From NCBI GenBank assembly GCA_034440235.1, contig JAWXBR010000009.1, positions 1 to 64,000 of the forward strand: 64,000 nt of DNA. Reading direction: 5' to 3'. The notes beneath the pieces were generated by a model that was given only the letters and a program-made list of their open reading frames with translations, had not been told where the DNA came from and made no database searches. The stretch is from JAWXBR01 sp034440235 (lineage in GTDB: Bacteria > Bacteroidota > Ignavibacteria > Kapaibacteriales > Kapaibacteriaceae). Below are positions 17,594 to 25,902 of the stretch, piece by piece. Numbering within the stretch: the first letter of the stretch is position 1; every line of letters starts with the position of its first letter. The translations under genes and the position numbers were made by a program.

Positions 17594-18363
17594 TACCGGA
17601 AGTGTTTAATCTCTTCGCCTTGCGACCCGATTTCTGACATCGCTTCGACGCCAATTTTTAAGTGCAGGTCGAGATATTTTTCGCTCACCGCCCGATCACT
17701 TTCTTCGGTTTTGACGCCTTCGGCAACGAGTGGACTGTCACTGACGAGCAGTAGCGCGCCACGTGGGATACCGTTCTTGTGTCCGACAATGAACACTGTT
17801 GCGGTTTCCATGTCAATGGCAATACACGACAGCGCTGCAAGACGATCTTTGAAGGTTTCGTCCCATTCCCACAGCCGTCTGTTCGTGCTGTACACAACGC
17901 CGCTGCGGTATTCTTGTCCGTGTTCAAGGACTTTGTCCGACACAAACTTGTGCAGTTTGAACGATGGCAACGCGGGTACTTCGGGTGGGAAATAGTCGTT
18001 GCCAGTGCCTTCACCACGAATTGCGGCAATCGGAAGAATGAAGTGTCCGATCTCTGCCGATTTCTTCAAGCCCCCTACCTTACCTAAAAACAAAACACCT
18101 TTCGGTGGACGTGCTACAAGTAGGTCCATAATCAACGCTGCATTCGGCGAACCGATGCCAAAGTTGACAATGGTGAGTCCGTCTTTATTCGTTGCCGTCT
18201 GCATTACGTGATCCTCGCCACGCATTGGAACGTCAAACATTTGTGCGAATCGTTTGACGTATCCCTTCCAGTTTGTAATCAGAACGTAGTCACCGAAATC
18301 GGTGAGTGGGGTGCCCGTGTATCGAGGCAACCAATTTTTTGCAATGTCTTCTTTTGTGTTCAA
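17590..18363 (-). CDS. amn: AMP nucleosidase, short form
   Basis: Predicted to hydrolyse AMP to adenine and ribose 5-phosphate. The sequence (IVNFGIGSPNAALIMDLL, VLFLGKVGGLKKSAEIGHFI, RGEGTGNDYFPPEVPALPSF, IDMETATVFIVG, LVSDSPL) matches the 250-260 residue AMP nucleosidases of Bacteroidota, which lack the N-terminal domain of E. coli Amn. The best start is a TTG at 18363, giving MNTKEDIAKNWLPRY, the usual family beginning; the frame is open to another TTG at 18396. The stop codon overlaps the end of the convergent desaturase/cytochrome gene by four bases. The unusual start codon is inferred from homology rather than a ribosome-binding site. Confidence 0.87.
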   Translation of the reverse strand: MNTKEDIAKNWLPRYTGTPLTDFGDYVLITNWKGYVKRFAQMFDVPMRGEDHVMQTATNKDGLTIVNFGIGSPNAALIMDLLVARPPKGVLFLGKVGGLKKSAEIGHFILPIAAIRGEGTGNDYFPPEVPALPSFKLHKFVSDKVLEHGQEYRSGVVYSTNRRLWEWDETFKDRLAALSCIAIDMETATVFIVGHKNGIPRGALLLVSDSPLVAEGVKTEESDRAVSEKYLDLHLKIGVEAMSEIGSQGEEIKHFRY

Positions 18364-18460
18364 GCAGGTTCTTTGCAAACATGTTCGTGTGAACAATCTT
18401 CATCGCTTCTAATATCGCAATCGAATGTCCAATTGATACCGAGGTCGTAGTTTAGTAATA

Positions 18461-19615
18461 ATGTCAATGCTTGAAACTCTTGCCCGCGTAGAACACAACC
18501 TGCGTCCGACGATTGCTCGTTTATCACCCCGACTCGCAATCAGTTTGTTTTCGAAGGGACGTACCTGGTTTGCCAAAAAACTGGCCAGCGAGACCCCTAT
18601 ATCAAAACCAGCAAACGATTCTTCGACGATACTTGCACCTGTCGAAGCGTGGGGCCTAACATTCGCACGTCCGTTGTGGAATGCGGCCGGCATGTTTAAA
18701 CACGGTGAATCATACAGCGTTGTAGCCACGCAGGGTGCAGGTGCGTACGTCGCTGGCACAACAACGGCAACTCCGCGTAAAGGCAACACACGCAACGGCA
18801 TTCAGTGGCCCGCTGCATCGTATGCGGTGTCGGGCAGTGCATCGAACTGGATGGGCTTGCCGAACGACTCACACGCAGTTGTTGCACAACGTCTATCAAC
18901 ACTCACACGGGTAAGGGGCTGTCCGATAGGGGCTAGTGTGGCTACAGATCCGGGCGTTGCCGACGACATTGCATTGCCAGAGCTCGTCGAGGGAATGAAG
19001 CTCTACGAAAAAGCAGGCGTAGACTACATCGAGTTGAATGAGAGCTGTCCGAACACCGAAGCCAACACCGTCGAAGATGTGCACTATGGTACGATCGACC
19101 CCGGTCTCGTTGCACGTCTCGAGTATGTTTCAAAACATTTTTTGAGTACTCGTACACGAAGACTTCCCGTCGTCGTGAAATTTTCTGTCGACACCGATCG
19201 CAACCAATTAGACGATCTGTTGATGATGCTTGTAGAGCTACACTTCGATGGTGTGGTGTTAGGAAATACAAGCACTGCGTATGACGATCTGCGACATGAC
19301 ATCGAGCCACAAGACTTGGCCGCGTATGATTACTTCACGAAAGAGTTTGGCGGTGGAGTTAGTGGACGTACTCTGAAATACCGTTCGTTGTTTCTTGCTG
19401 CGACTGCACGCGAAGTGTTACGTCAGATCGAGCCAGCGGATGAGTTTCACATCATACGATGTGGTGGTATCGAAACACTCGATGACATAAGGCAGAGCCA
19501 GCGTCACGACATCATGCTAAACCAGTGGTACACGGGCTATTACAATGCCTTTGGTGTGTACGGACACGATGTATACCACAAGCTTGCTCGTGAGGCCGTC
19601 CGTGGTAGCAGTTAG
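18461..19615 (+). CDS. pyrD: Dihydroorotate dehydrogenase
   Basis: Flavoenzyme of pyrimidine synthesis that oxidises dihydroorotate to orotate. Recognisable elements are the FMN-site start LWNAAGMFKHGE, LNESCPNTE, VVVKFSVDTD, VVLGNTSTAYDD, FGGGVSGRTLKYRSL and IIRCGGIET. The nucleophile region is the Ser/Cys-bearing ELNESCPNTE loop. The sequence is somewhat divergent from class 2 enzymes and lacks an obvious quinone-binding membrane helix beyond the N-terminal 40 residues, so the electron acceptor is uncertain. It is divergent from amn, with a 97-base gap, and is followed by a 19-base tandem repeat. Confidence 0.82.
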   Translation: MSMLETLARVEHNLRPTIARLSPRLAISLFSKGRTWFAKKLASETPISKPANDSSTILAPVEAWGLTFARPLWNAAGMFKHGESYSVVATQGAGAYVAGTTTATPRKGNTRNGIQWPAASYAVSGSASNWMGLPNDSHAVVAQRLSTLTRVRGCPIGASVATDPGVADDIALPELVEGMKLYEKAGVDYIELNESCPNTEANTVEDVHYGTIDPGLVARLEYVSKHFLSTRTRRLPVVVKFSVDTDRNQLDDLLMMLVELHFDGVVLGNTSTAYDDLRHDIEPQDLAAYDYFTKEFGGGVSGRTLKYRSLFLAATAREVLRQIEPADEFHIIRCGGIETLDDIRQSQRHDIMLNQWYTGYYNAFGVYGHDVYHKLAREAVRGSS

Positions 19616-19647
19616 AGATTAAAATAAATTTCGTTACAAACTGAAAT

Positions 19648-19734
19648 GCACTTCGAATCGAGATGTGCACTTCGAATCGAGATGTGCACTTCGAATCGAG
19701 ATGTGCACTTCGAATGTAGCTGTTCACTTCGAAC
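19648..19734. repeat. Tandem 19-base repeat with TTCGAA and GTGCAC cores
   Basis: Three identical units of GCACTTCGAATCGAGATGT (19648, 19667, 19686) are followed by a fourth diverged unit (19705) and a partial fifth running into the end of the next gene. Each unit holds the palindrome TTCGAA, and unit junctions create GTGCAC. The array lies between the pyrD stop and the end of the convergent lipoprotein gene. Spacers are absent, so it is not a CRISPR. Confidence 0.9.
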
Positions 19735-20020
19735 CAGGTGGACGTTTTAGTTTTACTCGTGCCACAACGCTGTCGTAAAACTTCTTGAAGCGTTCTCTGT
19801 CTGTTGACTGCTCGCGCAATGCGCCCTCGAACCCCGACTCTGTATAACCGTTTGCATTAATAATGCTGTCGAAGCGGCGCTTGGATTGTGCACTATCGAT
19901 AGAGGATTCACGCGAAATCAGCACAGAGGCATAGGTAGAGATTAGTCGTTCCTCTGATTCAGACTGACCTGAACAGCCTGCCAATACAACCACGAGAATA
20001 CAAAGACTCATTAGACGCAT
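19724..20020 (-). CDS. Small lipoprotein, DUF4296-like
   Basis: A protein of about 98 residues starting at ATG 20020 (MRLMSLCILVVVLAGCSGQ), with a clear lipobox LAGC. The rest is charged and helical, with SIDSAQSKRRFDSIINANG and a C-terminal FKKFYDSVVARVKL. This layout (lipoprotein signal, about 80 helical residues, a 'subject acts on next residue' type repeat near YTESGFEGALREQS) resembles the DUF4296 lipoproteins of Bacteroidota. The longer frame to 20107 overlaps nudL and adds no plausible signal. Its last codons lie in the tandem repeat. No function is known. Confidence 0.6.
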   Translation of the reverse strand: MRLMSLCILVVVLAGCSGQSESEERLISTYASVLISRESSIDSAQSKRRFDSIINANGYTESGFEGALREQSTDRERFKKFYDSVVARVKLKRPPGSK

Positions 20021-20054
20021 ACGGTTTCTTAGATGCTGCCGGCACATGCTGGTA

Positions 20055-20702
20055 TTAAGATGCTTCTGGTACATAGAGGTATTCGCGGATAAGCCAGACA
20101 AGTTCATTAAGGATCATTGCAGTTGCACCCCACAATGGGATGCGTTCGTGTACCGACCAGTGAGGTACATCAATCGTTTGTCCGTACAACTCCCACGCTG
20201 TGCGTTGTATATGCACAGGTGACACAATGTTGGCGAGTGGCAGCGTAAACATCTCTTGCACTTCTGCCGAGGCAAGACGCAAATCGTCAAGCGAGCTTAC
20301 ATGTGCAACGATCGGTGTTACAGCAGAGTTCGATGGTGGAATGTATAACGGCGTAAGGTGTCCGAGCACCACAATACTTTCAGATCGTATACCCATCTCT
20401 TCGTGCATCTCTCGCAGAGCTGCGCTTACAGCATCCTCGCCCTCTTCGATGCGTCCACCCGGAAAGCTAATCTGTCCGCGATGATGCCGCATCACTTCAC
20501 TTCGCACTTGCAGCAGCACGTGCGGAAGTTCCGAATCGGGCATCTCGATAAGCGGCACAAGCACTGCGCTCTGGCGAGCCCCCTGCGGAGCCCCTTTCAA
20601 CCGACTCTCTGCATCGGGCATTGCGGGAACGAACTCGCGGTGCGCGTCTGTACCGGGCAAACGCGACGTCAGCCGTGCTTGAAGGAATGAAGTGAATGTC
20701 AT
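20055..20702 (-). CDS. Nudix hydrolase, CoA pyrophosphatase type
   Basis: A 215-residue Nudix protein. The Nudix box GGRIEEGEDAVSAALREMHEEMGI spans about residues 82-105, with the catalytic REMHEE core. The preceding VLLQVRSEVMRHHRGQISFPGG matches the NuCoA motif of NudL/PCD1-like CoA diphosphatases, which cleave CoA or acyl-CoA to phosphopantetheine and ADP. It is encoded upstream of the small lipoprotein on the same strand and is divergent from murE. A different nucleotide substrate cannot be excluded. Confidence 0.83.
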   Translation of the reverse strand: MTFTSFLQARLTSRLPGTDAHREFVPAMPDAESRLKGAPQGARQSAVLVPLIEMPDSELPHVLLQVRSEVMRHHRGQISFPGGRIEEGEDAVSAALREMHEEMGIRSESIVVLGHLTPLYIPPSNSAVTPIVAHVSSLDDLRLASAEVQEMFTLPLANIVSPVHIQRTAWELYGQTIDVPHWSVHERIPLWGATAMILNELVWLIREYLYVPEAS

Positions 20703-20774
20703 CTACTTGCAAATTACTGCATGCTACAATGGCAAGGTCAGATGCGGGCGCGGTATTCGGTGTATTTTTGCCGT

Positions 20775-22304
20775 ATGCGCAATCTCATGGCTTTCCTGCG
20801 CCTGATTCCCGGAGCAGAACACGTCGGCGATCCCGACGCAATGATCGTTGATGTAACGACCGATTCGCGGCTTGTACAGCCTGGATGGGCGTTCGTGGCT
20901 GTAAAGGGTGATGACTTTGACGGCAACGAAGCAATTGCAGATGCAATTGCAAGTGGAGCAGTCGTTGTTGTTGGAGAAGGCAAATACGAGGCCCAACCTG
21001 GTGTTGTAATGGTGACTGTGCCAAATGCAAGGCTTGCATTCGCGCGCATGGTGAATGCGTATATGGACGAGCCGTCGCGCGGACTTCGCTTCTTTGGAGT
21101 CACGGGCACAAACGGAAAAACGACCGTCGCCACCATCCTAGAGCAGATCTACAAAGCGTCCGGACGCGAAACTGCGTTCATCGGAACGACAGGTGTCCGA
21201 TACCACGACGTAAACATCGATACCGGCTTTACAACTCCTGAACTCCGTACACTGAACGAACTCTTCTACACGCTCAAAAAATCGCGCATCGACAGTGTAT
21301 TCATGGAAGTCAGTTCGCATGCATTGCATCAACATCGCATTGAAGGTGTTGCGTTTCACGGTGCCATCTTCACGAACCTTACACACGACCATCTCGACTA
21401 TCATGGCACGATGGAAGAATATGCGTTAACAAAAAAGCTGTTGTTCGATAGACTTACATTGGACGCCATCGCAGTTGTCAATGGCGAAGACCCGATGGCG
21501 GCATACATGGTTAAAGACTGCAAGGCACGTCGCGTGATAACAGTGGGCGAAGGTGACACGAACGTTATTGAAATTGACGACATCGTATGCAATACGCTTG
21601 GCATTTCATATTCAATGTGTTTGCCTCCTGCAAAACGTGGTGGTGCACCGCTCGAATTGCATTTCCGATCGCCGCTTATCGGACGCTTTAACGTCATCAA
21701 CACTGCGTTGTGCGCAGCGATGGCTATTCACGACGGCATTCCGCACGACGTTGTTATCGATGCTATTCGCAACATCACGAGTCCATCCGGACGCATGGAG
21801 CGTTACCCCCTCATAAACGGTGCCGTTGCTGTGGTCGACTATGCACACACTCCCGACGCATTGCAAAACGCATTAAAAGTTCTGCGCGAAATTCTACCAA
21901 GCGGTGCAAAGCTCCACGTCGTCTTTGGATGTGGTGGTGCTCGCGATAAAAGCAAACGCAAGGACATGGGGCGCGTCGCAGCAGAGCTGGCCGATCGCGT
22001 GTACATCACGTCAGACAACCCACGCACAGAAAATCCGCAATTCATCGTCGACTGTGTTCACGAAGGCACGGTAGGGGTCACGAAAAAGGGTCCCGGCCGC
22101 CGCGGCACGGCTAACATCTCGGCGATCGTCGACCGCCGCAATGCGATTCGCAAGGCACTCGACACCGCAAAGCCACAAGACATCGTACTTATTGCCGGCA
22201 AGGGTCACGAAACCTACCAGATTATCGGCACCGACCGCATGTCTTTCAGCGACGTAAACGAAGTCGCTGCGTGGAACGCAGATCATCGGAAGAAACCTCT
22301 ATAA
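20775..22304 (+). CDS. murE: UDP-MurNAc-tripeptide synthetase, meso-DAP type
   Basis: Adds the third residue to the peptidoglycan precursor UDP-MurNAc-L-Ala-D-Glu in the cytoplasm. I chose ATG 20775 (MRNLMAFLRLIPG) because the open frame upstream, to 20721, has no family match. The ATP loop GVTGTNGKTT lies at 108-117. FMEVSSHALHQHRIEGV, TNLTHDHLDYHGTM and VDYAHTPDALQNAL are the Mur ligase landmarks. The selectivity motif SDNPRTENP (DNPR at 414-417) predicts meso-diaminopimelate rather than lysine. The stop is followed at once by a strong terminator (22311). It stands apart from the dcw cluster, next to a Nudix gene. Confidence 0.94.
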   Translation: MRNLMAFLRLIPGAEHVGDPDAMIVDVTTDSRLVQPGWAFVAVKGDDFDGNEAIADAIASGAVVVVGEGKYEAQPGVVMVTVPNARLAFARMVNAYMDEPSRGLRFFGVTGTNGKTTVATILEQIYKASGRETAFIGTTGVRYHDVNIDTGFTTPELRTLNELFYTLKKSRIDSVFMEVSSHALHQHRIEGVAFHGAIFTNLTHDHLDYHGTMEEYALTKKLLFDRLTLDAIAVVNGEDPMAAYMVKDCKARRVITVGEGDTNVIEIDDIVCNTLGISYSMCLPPAKRGGAPLELHFRSPLIGRFNVINTALCAAMAIHDGIPHDVVIDAIRNITSPSGRMERYPLINGAVAVVDYAHTPDALQNALKVLREILPSGAKLHVVFGCGGARDKSKRKDMGRVAAELADRVYITSDNPRTENPQFIVDCVHEGTVGVTKKGPGRRGTANISAIVDRRNAIRKALDTAKPQDIVLIAGKGHETYQIIGTDRMSFSDVNEVAAWNADHRKKPL

Positions 22305-22341
22305 AACGGAAAAGCCCCTTACGGGGCTTTGTTGTGTTTTT
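22299..22341 (+). terminator. Rho-independent terminator after murE built from inverted AAGGGGCT octamers
   Basis: AAAGCCCCTTACGGGGCTTT (22311-22330) forms an eight-base-pair stem with a TTAC loop, followed by a T-rich run. The stem contains one full octamer (22313-22320 on the minus strand) and most of its inverted partner. The segment 22299-22334 recurs almost exactly at 25609-25643, with one base missing and one changed. Confidence 0.9.
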
Positions 22342-22413
22342 CAGGATTTCTGTGCAAAAATTCTGCAATTTAGACGAAGATGATCGTGTCGGATAAGAAT
22401 CCTTAGTCATCCC

Positions 22414-24327
22414 ATGCAAAAACTTCGATGCATTCCGTTCGGTGCAGTTCAGGTTGCTTTCGCGATTCTCATTTCGCTAGGCACAGTTTCGAACGTCAAT
22501 GCAAACCCCGGAACAGTAGAGCGGCTCTATTATACCGCGAAAGTATGGGGGTACCTTAAGTACTTTCATCCGGCGGTCAATGGCTACAGGAAGAATCTCG
22601 ACAGCATACTAGTTGCGTTGATACCTGAGATCGAGGCGGCTACAGACGATGCCTCGTTTAATATCTCGCTTAATAAGATGCTGGCCTATGCCGGGCCAAT
22701 GCCTTCAGAGACGACTCCTCGGGTCGTCTTTCCCGACAGCGAAATTATAGATCTGAACATCGATGATTGGCATCACGATTCAATGCTGTCATCGACTGCA
22801 CGCGCGTTTCTTGACAGTGTCAGGGTGAATTTTCGTTTTGCTGAAAATTCCTACTACCAAACGGGAGTTGGCGGGCAGGGGGAGCTGGATTATGATAGTA
22901 CATTGTCCCTGCAGGAACCGTACAGATTGCTGACCCTCTTTCGGGCATGGAATATTTATAACTATTTCTCGCCGTACAAGAAGGTCCTCGATCGACCGTG
23001 GGATTCAACGCTTGCTGAGATCATCCCCTATGTTCAGTCAGCGACAACACCACTCGCATTTCATTTGGCGCTACGGCGCTTGCAGTCCCGGCAGCAAGAT
23101 GCACATGCGTCCTCAACTAGCTCGGCATTGGCCGCACAATTTGGGCCGAACGGACTGCGCATGCAGTTCTCAATGGTTGAAGGGCAAACCGTAGTCAGTC
23201 GGGTTTTTGACGGAGTGATTGGGGTCAAACAGGGCGACATTTTGCTGAGTATCGATGGCACCCCAACGCAATCTATTCGCGACAGTTTACGGCCATACAC
23301 CACCGGTGGCAGTCAGCCAATCGTCGAACGAAATATTAACCGCGCGTTACTCTTCGGTCCCGAAACGATTGCAACGCTTGCACTTGACGATGGAACGGGC
23401 GCCCGCACCGTCATCGTGCCACGAAACGGGGACAGTACGGAATTCCGCGATTCGTTGGTCCACTGGCGAGGAGATGGTGCTGTGTACAAGATGCTTCCGG
23501 AGAATATCGGCTACATCAACTATGGGATTCTCCTGATATCAGATGTGCCCAAGATTGTCGATTCTCTCTGGAATACGAAAGCGATCATCTTCGATGTGCG
23601 CAATTACCCACTCGATCATGTGTTGTATATGCTTGCCCAGAGTCTTCTTGAGTCCTCGGTTCCGTTCGTCCAGTTTAGGCAACCAAGCACGGTCCATCCT
23701 GGCACGGTCAGCTATTTTTATTATACGTGTGGTCCAGAAAGCATTAATGCAAACAGGTATCGAGGTAAAGTGATTGTTCTGGTAAATGAGAACACTCAGT
23801 CTGCTGCGGAATTTGCCACAATGGCTCTCCAGGCAGGTCCGAACGTTGTTGTTGTTGGCTCGCAAACGGCCGGTGCAGATGGCAATGTGATGTTTGCGAA
23901 CTACCCCTCCGGAATACGGATGAAATATACAGGGCTTGGCGTGTACTATCCCGATGGATCCCCAACACAACGTGTCGGGATCAAGATCGACGTTCCAGCA
24001 GAGCCGACGATTGCGGGCATTCGGGCTGGACGTGATGAAGTTCTGGAGAAGGCTCTTTCGATTGCAGCGGCAACGAGTGTCCATACAGTCCGTTCGGAAT
24101 CCTCCCTTGAACTCTTTCCAAACCCAACAAGCGGCATGACAACCATTCACGGGTTGCCTCAGAACGCCACTGACCTCACCGTCACGAATATTCTGGGACA
24201 GGTCATCCTGAAAATCTCAAAGCCAATACCATCGATGCTTGACCTCTCGAGGCTCGCGGTGGGGAGTTACTTCGTGAGAATTGCTTCCCCAAATGCGGTG
24301 GTAACGAAGATGATCGTGCGCGAGTAA
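22414..24327 (+). CDS. S41-family peptidase with T9SS sorting domain
   Basis: Secreted tail-specific-protease-like enzyme of 637 residues. The signal peptide ends near NVNANPG. The N-terminal helical region has KVWGYLKYFHP. A PDZ-like segment follows at about 265-340 (GVIGVKQGDILLSIDGTP). The S41 core has IIFDVRNYP, VIVLVNENTQSAAEFATMAL (Ser in the SAAE motif as the likely nucleophile) and GSQTAGADGNV. Residues about 565-637 are a type A T9SS domain (LELFPNPTSGMTTIHG, VTNILGQVILKI, GSYFVRIAS). With the next gene it forms a module bounded by duplicated terminators. Substrate is unknown. Confidence 0.87.
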   Translation: MQKLRCIPFGAVQVAFAILISLGTVSNVNANPGTVERLYYTAKVWGYLKYFHPAVNGYRKNLDSILVALIPEIEAATDDASFNISLNKMLAYAGPMPSETTPRVVFPDSEIIDLNIDDWHHDSMLSSTARAFLDSVRVNFRFAENSYYQTGVGGQGELDYDSTLSLQEPYRLLTLFRAWNIYNYFSPYKKVLDRPWDSTLAEIIPYVQSATTPLAFHLALRRLQSRQQDAHASSTSSALAAQFGPNGLRMQFSMVEGQTVVSRVFDGVIGVKQGDILLSIDGTPTQSIRDSLRPYTTGGSQPIVERNINRALLFGPETIATLALDDGTGARTVIVPRNGDSTEFRDSLVHWRGDGAVYKMLPENIGYINYGILLISDVPKIVDSLWNTKAIIFDVRNYPLDHVLYMLAQSLLESSVPFVQFRQPSTVHPGTVSYFYYTCGPESINANRYRGKVIVLVNENTQSAAEFATMALQAGPNVVVVGSQTAGADGNVMFANYPSGIRMKYTGLGVYYPDGSPTQRVGIKIDVPAEPTIAGIRAGRDEVLEKALSIAAATSVHTVRSESSLELFPNPTSGMTTIHGLPQNATDLTVTNILGQVILKISKPIPSMLDLSRLAVGSYFVRIASPNAVVTKMIVRE

Positions 24328-24366
24328 ACTCGACTGATTCCACAAACAACTTTTCAATCAGCAAGT

Positions 24367-25608
24367 ATGAACCATTCAACAAAACGATTCATCATTCTCG
24401 CAAGCATCGCATTCGCTCTGCTGATACTTCCATACGCCACACTGCTCGCACAGTCGGGCGGTACGTGGACAGCACTTTCGAACGATGGCTACACGCACCG
24501 CCGTTTCAATACCATATCGGGAGTGGATGGGAAACTCTACGTCATCGGTGGATGGAAGGAAGGCGACTCTAAGAATCTTCCCCAGCATGTCGATATGTAC
24601 GATCCCGCTACCGACACCTGGAGCGATCCGCATCCCAGCGGGGCATTCATCGGGCGATGGGGCCACACATCCGTTGTACTCGACGGCAAGATTTACATTT
24701 TCGGTGGATTAAATGGCAACCAACCTCTCGTGGCACTTCAGGTGTACGATCCGGTTGCAAATTCCTGGAGTACGCCCGTTACTACAGGTAATCCTTCGCC
24801 TCGCCACTTCCTGGCATCCACGACCTCAGGTGGGAAGATTTATTTCTTCGGCGGTTTTTATTCTCGTAGCGAGGTAAATGTTTTCGACCCGGCGACCAAC
24901 ACCTTCGATGCACTTCAAAGTGCTGAAGGGAGTTTTTGGCCAACATCGCGTGCGGGAGCATTCGAGTTGGGTGGAAAGCTGTACGTAATTGGAGGAAATG
25001 CCATTGTGGGAGGTGTCGATGTAGGTGTCGATACGATACAGGTCCTCGATCCTGCTACTCGAAATTGGACTAGCGCAAATCCCACTGGTGAGATCGGACT
25101 CTATGATGCCATGGCAGCGCTGGACGGGAAAGTTTACATCATGAACGGTTCGAGTGCTGCCTCGTATGCTCTTACGACGCGCGTCTTCGATCCCGTGACC
25201 AATTCGATTACCGATCTCAAAGCCGCTCCATTTATCGGTGAATACGTCAGTGGCGCTGCCGTTACCGGGGGCAAACTCTACCTCATGGGATCAACGCCTT
25301 CGGGCTCGGCATTAGAATACACCCTGCAGGTCTTCGAGCCAGGCGCAACCGGGGTGAACACAAACGAAGCGGAAGACGCTCTCGTACTCTCGCCGAATCC
25401 AACCTCTGGAATAGTTGCTTTGCATAATATTCCTGTGAACACTACGCGAGTCCAGGTCCTGAACATGTTGGGGCAGGTCGTTCGGGAGGTTGCAACTCCC
25501 GTCTTTTCCGAGTTGACGCTCGATCTCTCAAACCTTCCGGTGGGCATGTATTATGCAAGATTTGCGGCGGCGAATTCGGTTGTGATGAGGACAATCATTC
25601 GTCAATAA
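24367..25608 (+). CDS. Kelch-repeat beta-propeller protein with T9SS sorting domain
   Basis: Secreted protein of 413 residues: signal peptide ending TLLAQSGG, then about six Kelch repeats of the form 'GKLYVIGG ... DPATDTWS' (for example GKIYIFGGLNGNQ, VYDPVANSWSTP, GKIYFFGGFYS, GKLYVIGGNAI). A type A T9SS domain closes it (VLSPNPTSGIVALHN, VLNMLGQVVREV, GMYYARFAAAN, RTIIRQ). That domain is closely similar to the one in the peptidase upstream, 39 bases away, suggesting a joint origin. Kelch propellers mediate binding; no enzyme residues are visible. A terminator follows two bases after the stop. Confidence 0.87.
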   Translation: MNHSTKRFIILASIAFALLILPYATLLAQSGGTWTALSNDGYTHRRFNTISGVDGKLYVIGGWKEGDSKNLPQHVDMYDPATDTWSDPHPSGAFIGRWGHTSVVLDGKIYIFGGLNGNQPLVALQVYDPVANSWSTPVTTGNPSPRHFLASTTSGGKIYFFGGFYSRSEVNVFDPATNTFDALQSAEGSFWPTSRAGAFELGGKLYVIGGNAIVGGVDVGVDTIQVLDPATRNWTSANPTGEIGLYDAMAALDGKVYIMNGSSAASYALTTRVFDPVTNSITDLKAAPFIGEYVSGAAVTGGKLYLMGSTPSGSALEYTLQVFEPGATGVNTNEAEDALVLSPNPTSGIVALHNIPVNTTRVQVLNMLGQVVREVATPVFSELTLDLSNLPVGMYYARFAAANSVVMRTIIRQ

Positions 25609-25643
25609 CTATAAAACGGAAAGCCCCTTACGGGGCTTTATTG
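25609..25643 (+). terminator. Second copy of the octamer terminator
   Basis: AAAGCCCCTTACGGGGCTTT again at 25620-25639, with the same leader (CTATAAAACGGA) as the copy after murE. It ends the Kelch gene. The trailing T-run is weaker than in the first copy. The two copies are direct repeats bracketing 22335-25608. Confidence 0.85.
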
Positions 25644-25677
25644 ATAGCTAGGTTGTCGTGTCGACTCGGAGCTGGGG

Positions 25678-25872
25678 CTATTCTGCTTCGACTTGCTGAC
25701 GGTGCTGGCGGCGTGCTGCTTTTAGGCGGGCCATGCGGCGCTCGACTGAAGGCTTGACATAGAATGCACGTTTTTTGAACTCGCGTAGAACGCCAGAGCG
25801 TTCGTATTTCTTCTTGAAGCGGCGCAGCGCACGGTCAATAGACTCGTTACTTTGGATTGTGACCCCGATCAC
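25678..25872 (-). CDS. rpsU: 30S ribosomal protein bS21
   Basis: A 64-residue basic protein with the bS21 signature SIDRALRRFKKKYERSGVL, then EFKKRAFYVKPSVERR. It binds the 30S platform near the anti-Shine-Dalgarno end of 16S rRNA. The start is GTG at 25872, with an SD-like AGAGG at 25884-25880 and seven-base spacing. That stands out because SD sites are rare here. In Flavobacterium, rpsU is reported to depend on such a site and on bS21 level, so autoregulation is a fair inference. It follows the Lys-rich gene by 30 bases. Confidence 0.95.
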   Translation of the reverse strand: MIGVTIQSNESIDRALRRFKKKYERSGVLREFKKRAFYVKPSVERRMARLKAARRQHRQQVEAE

Positions 25873-25902
25873 GGGCAGACCTCTGTTAAATGGTTGATGA
25901 TA

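Noticed and set aside
19648..19734. Possible CRISPR array
   Set aside because: Units are contiguous 19-mers without spacers, and no cas genes are present.
20721..20774. Upstream extension of murE (18 codons)
   Set aside because: The added residues match no Mur ligase, and the conserved N-terminus begins at the ATG at 20775.
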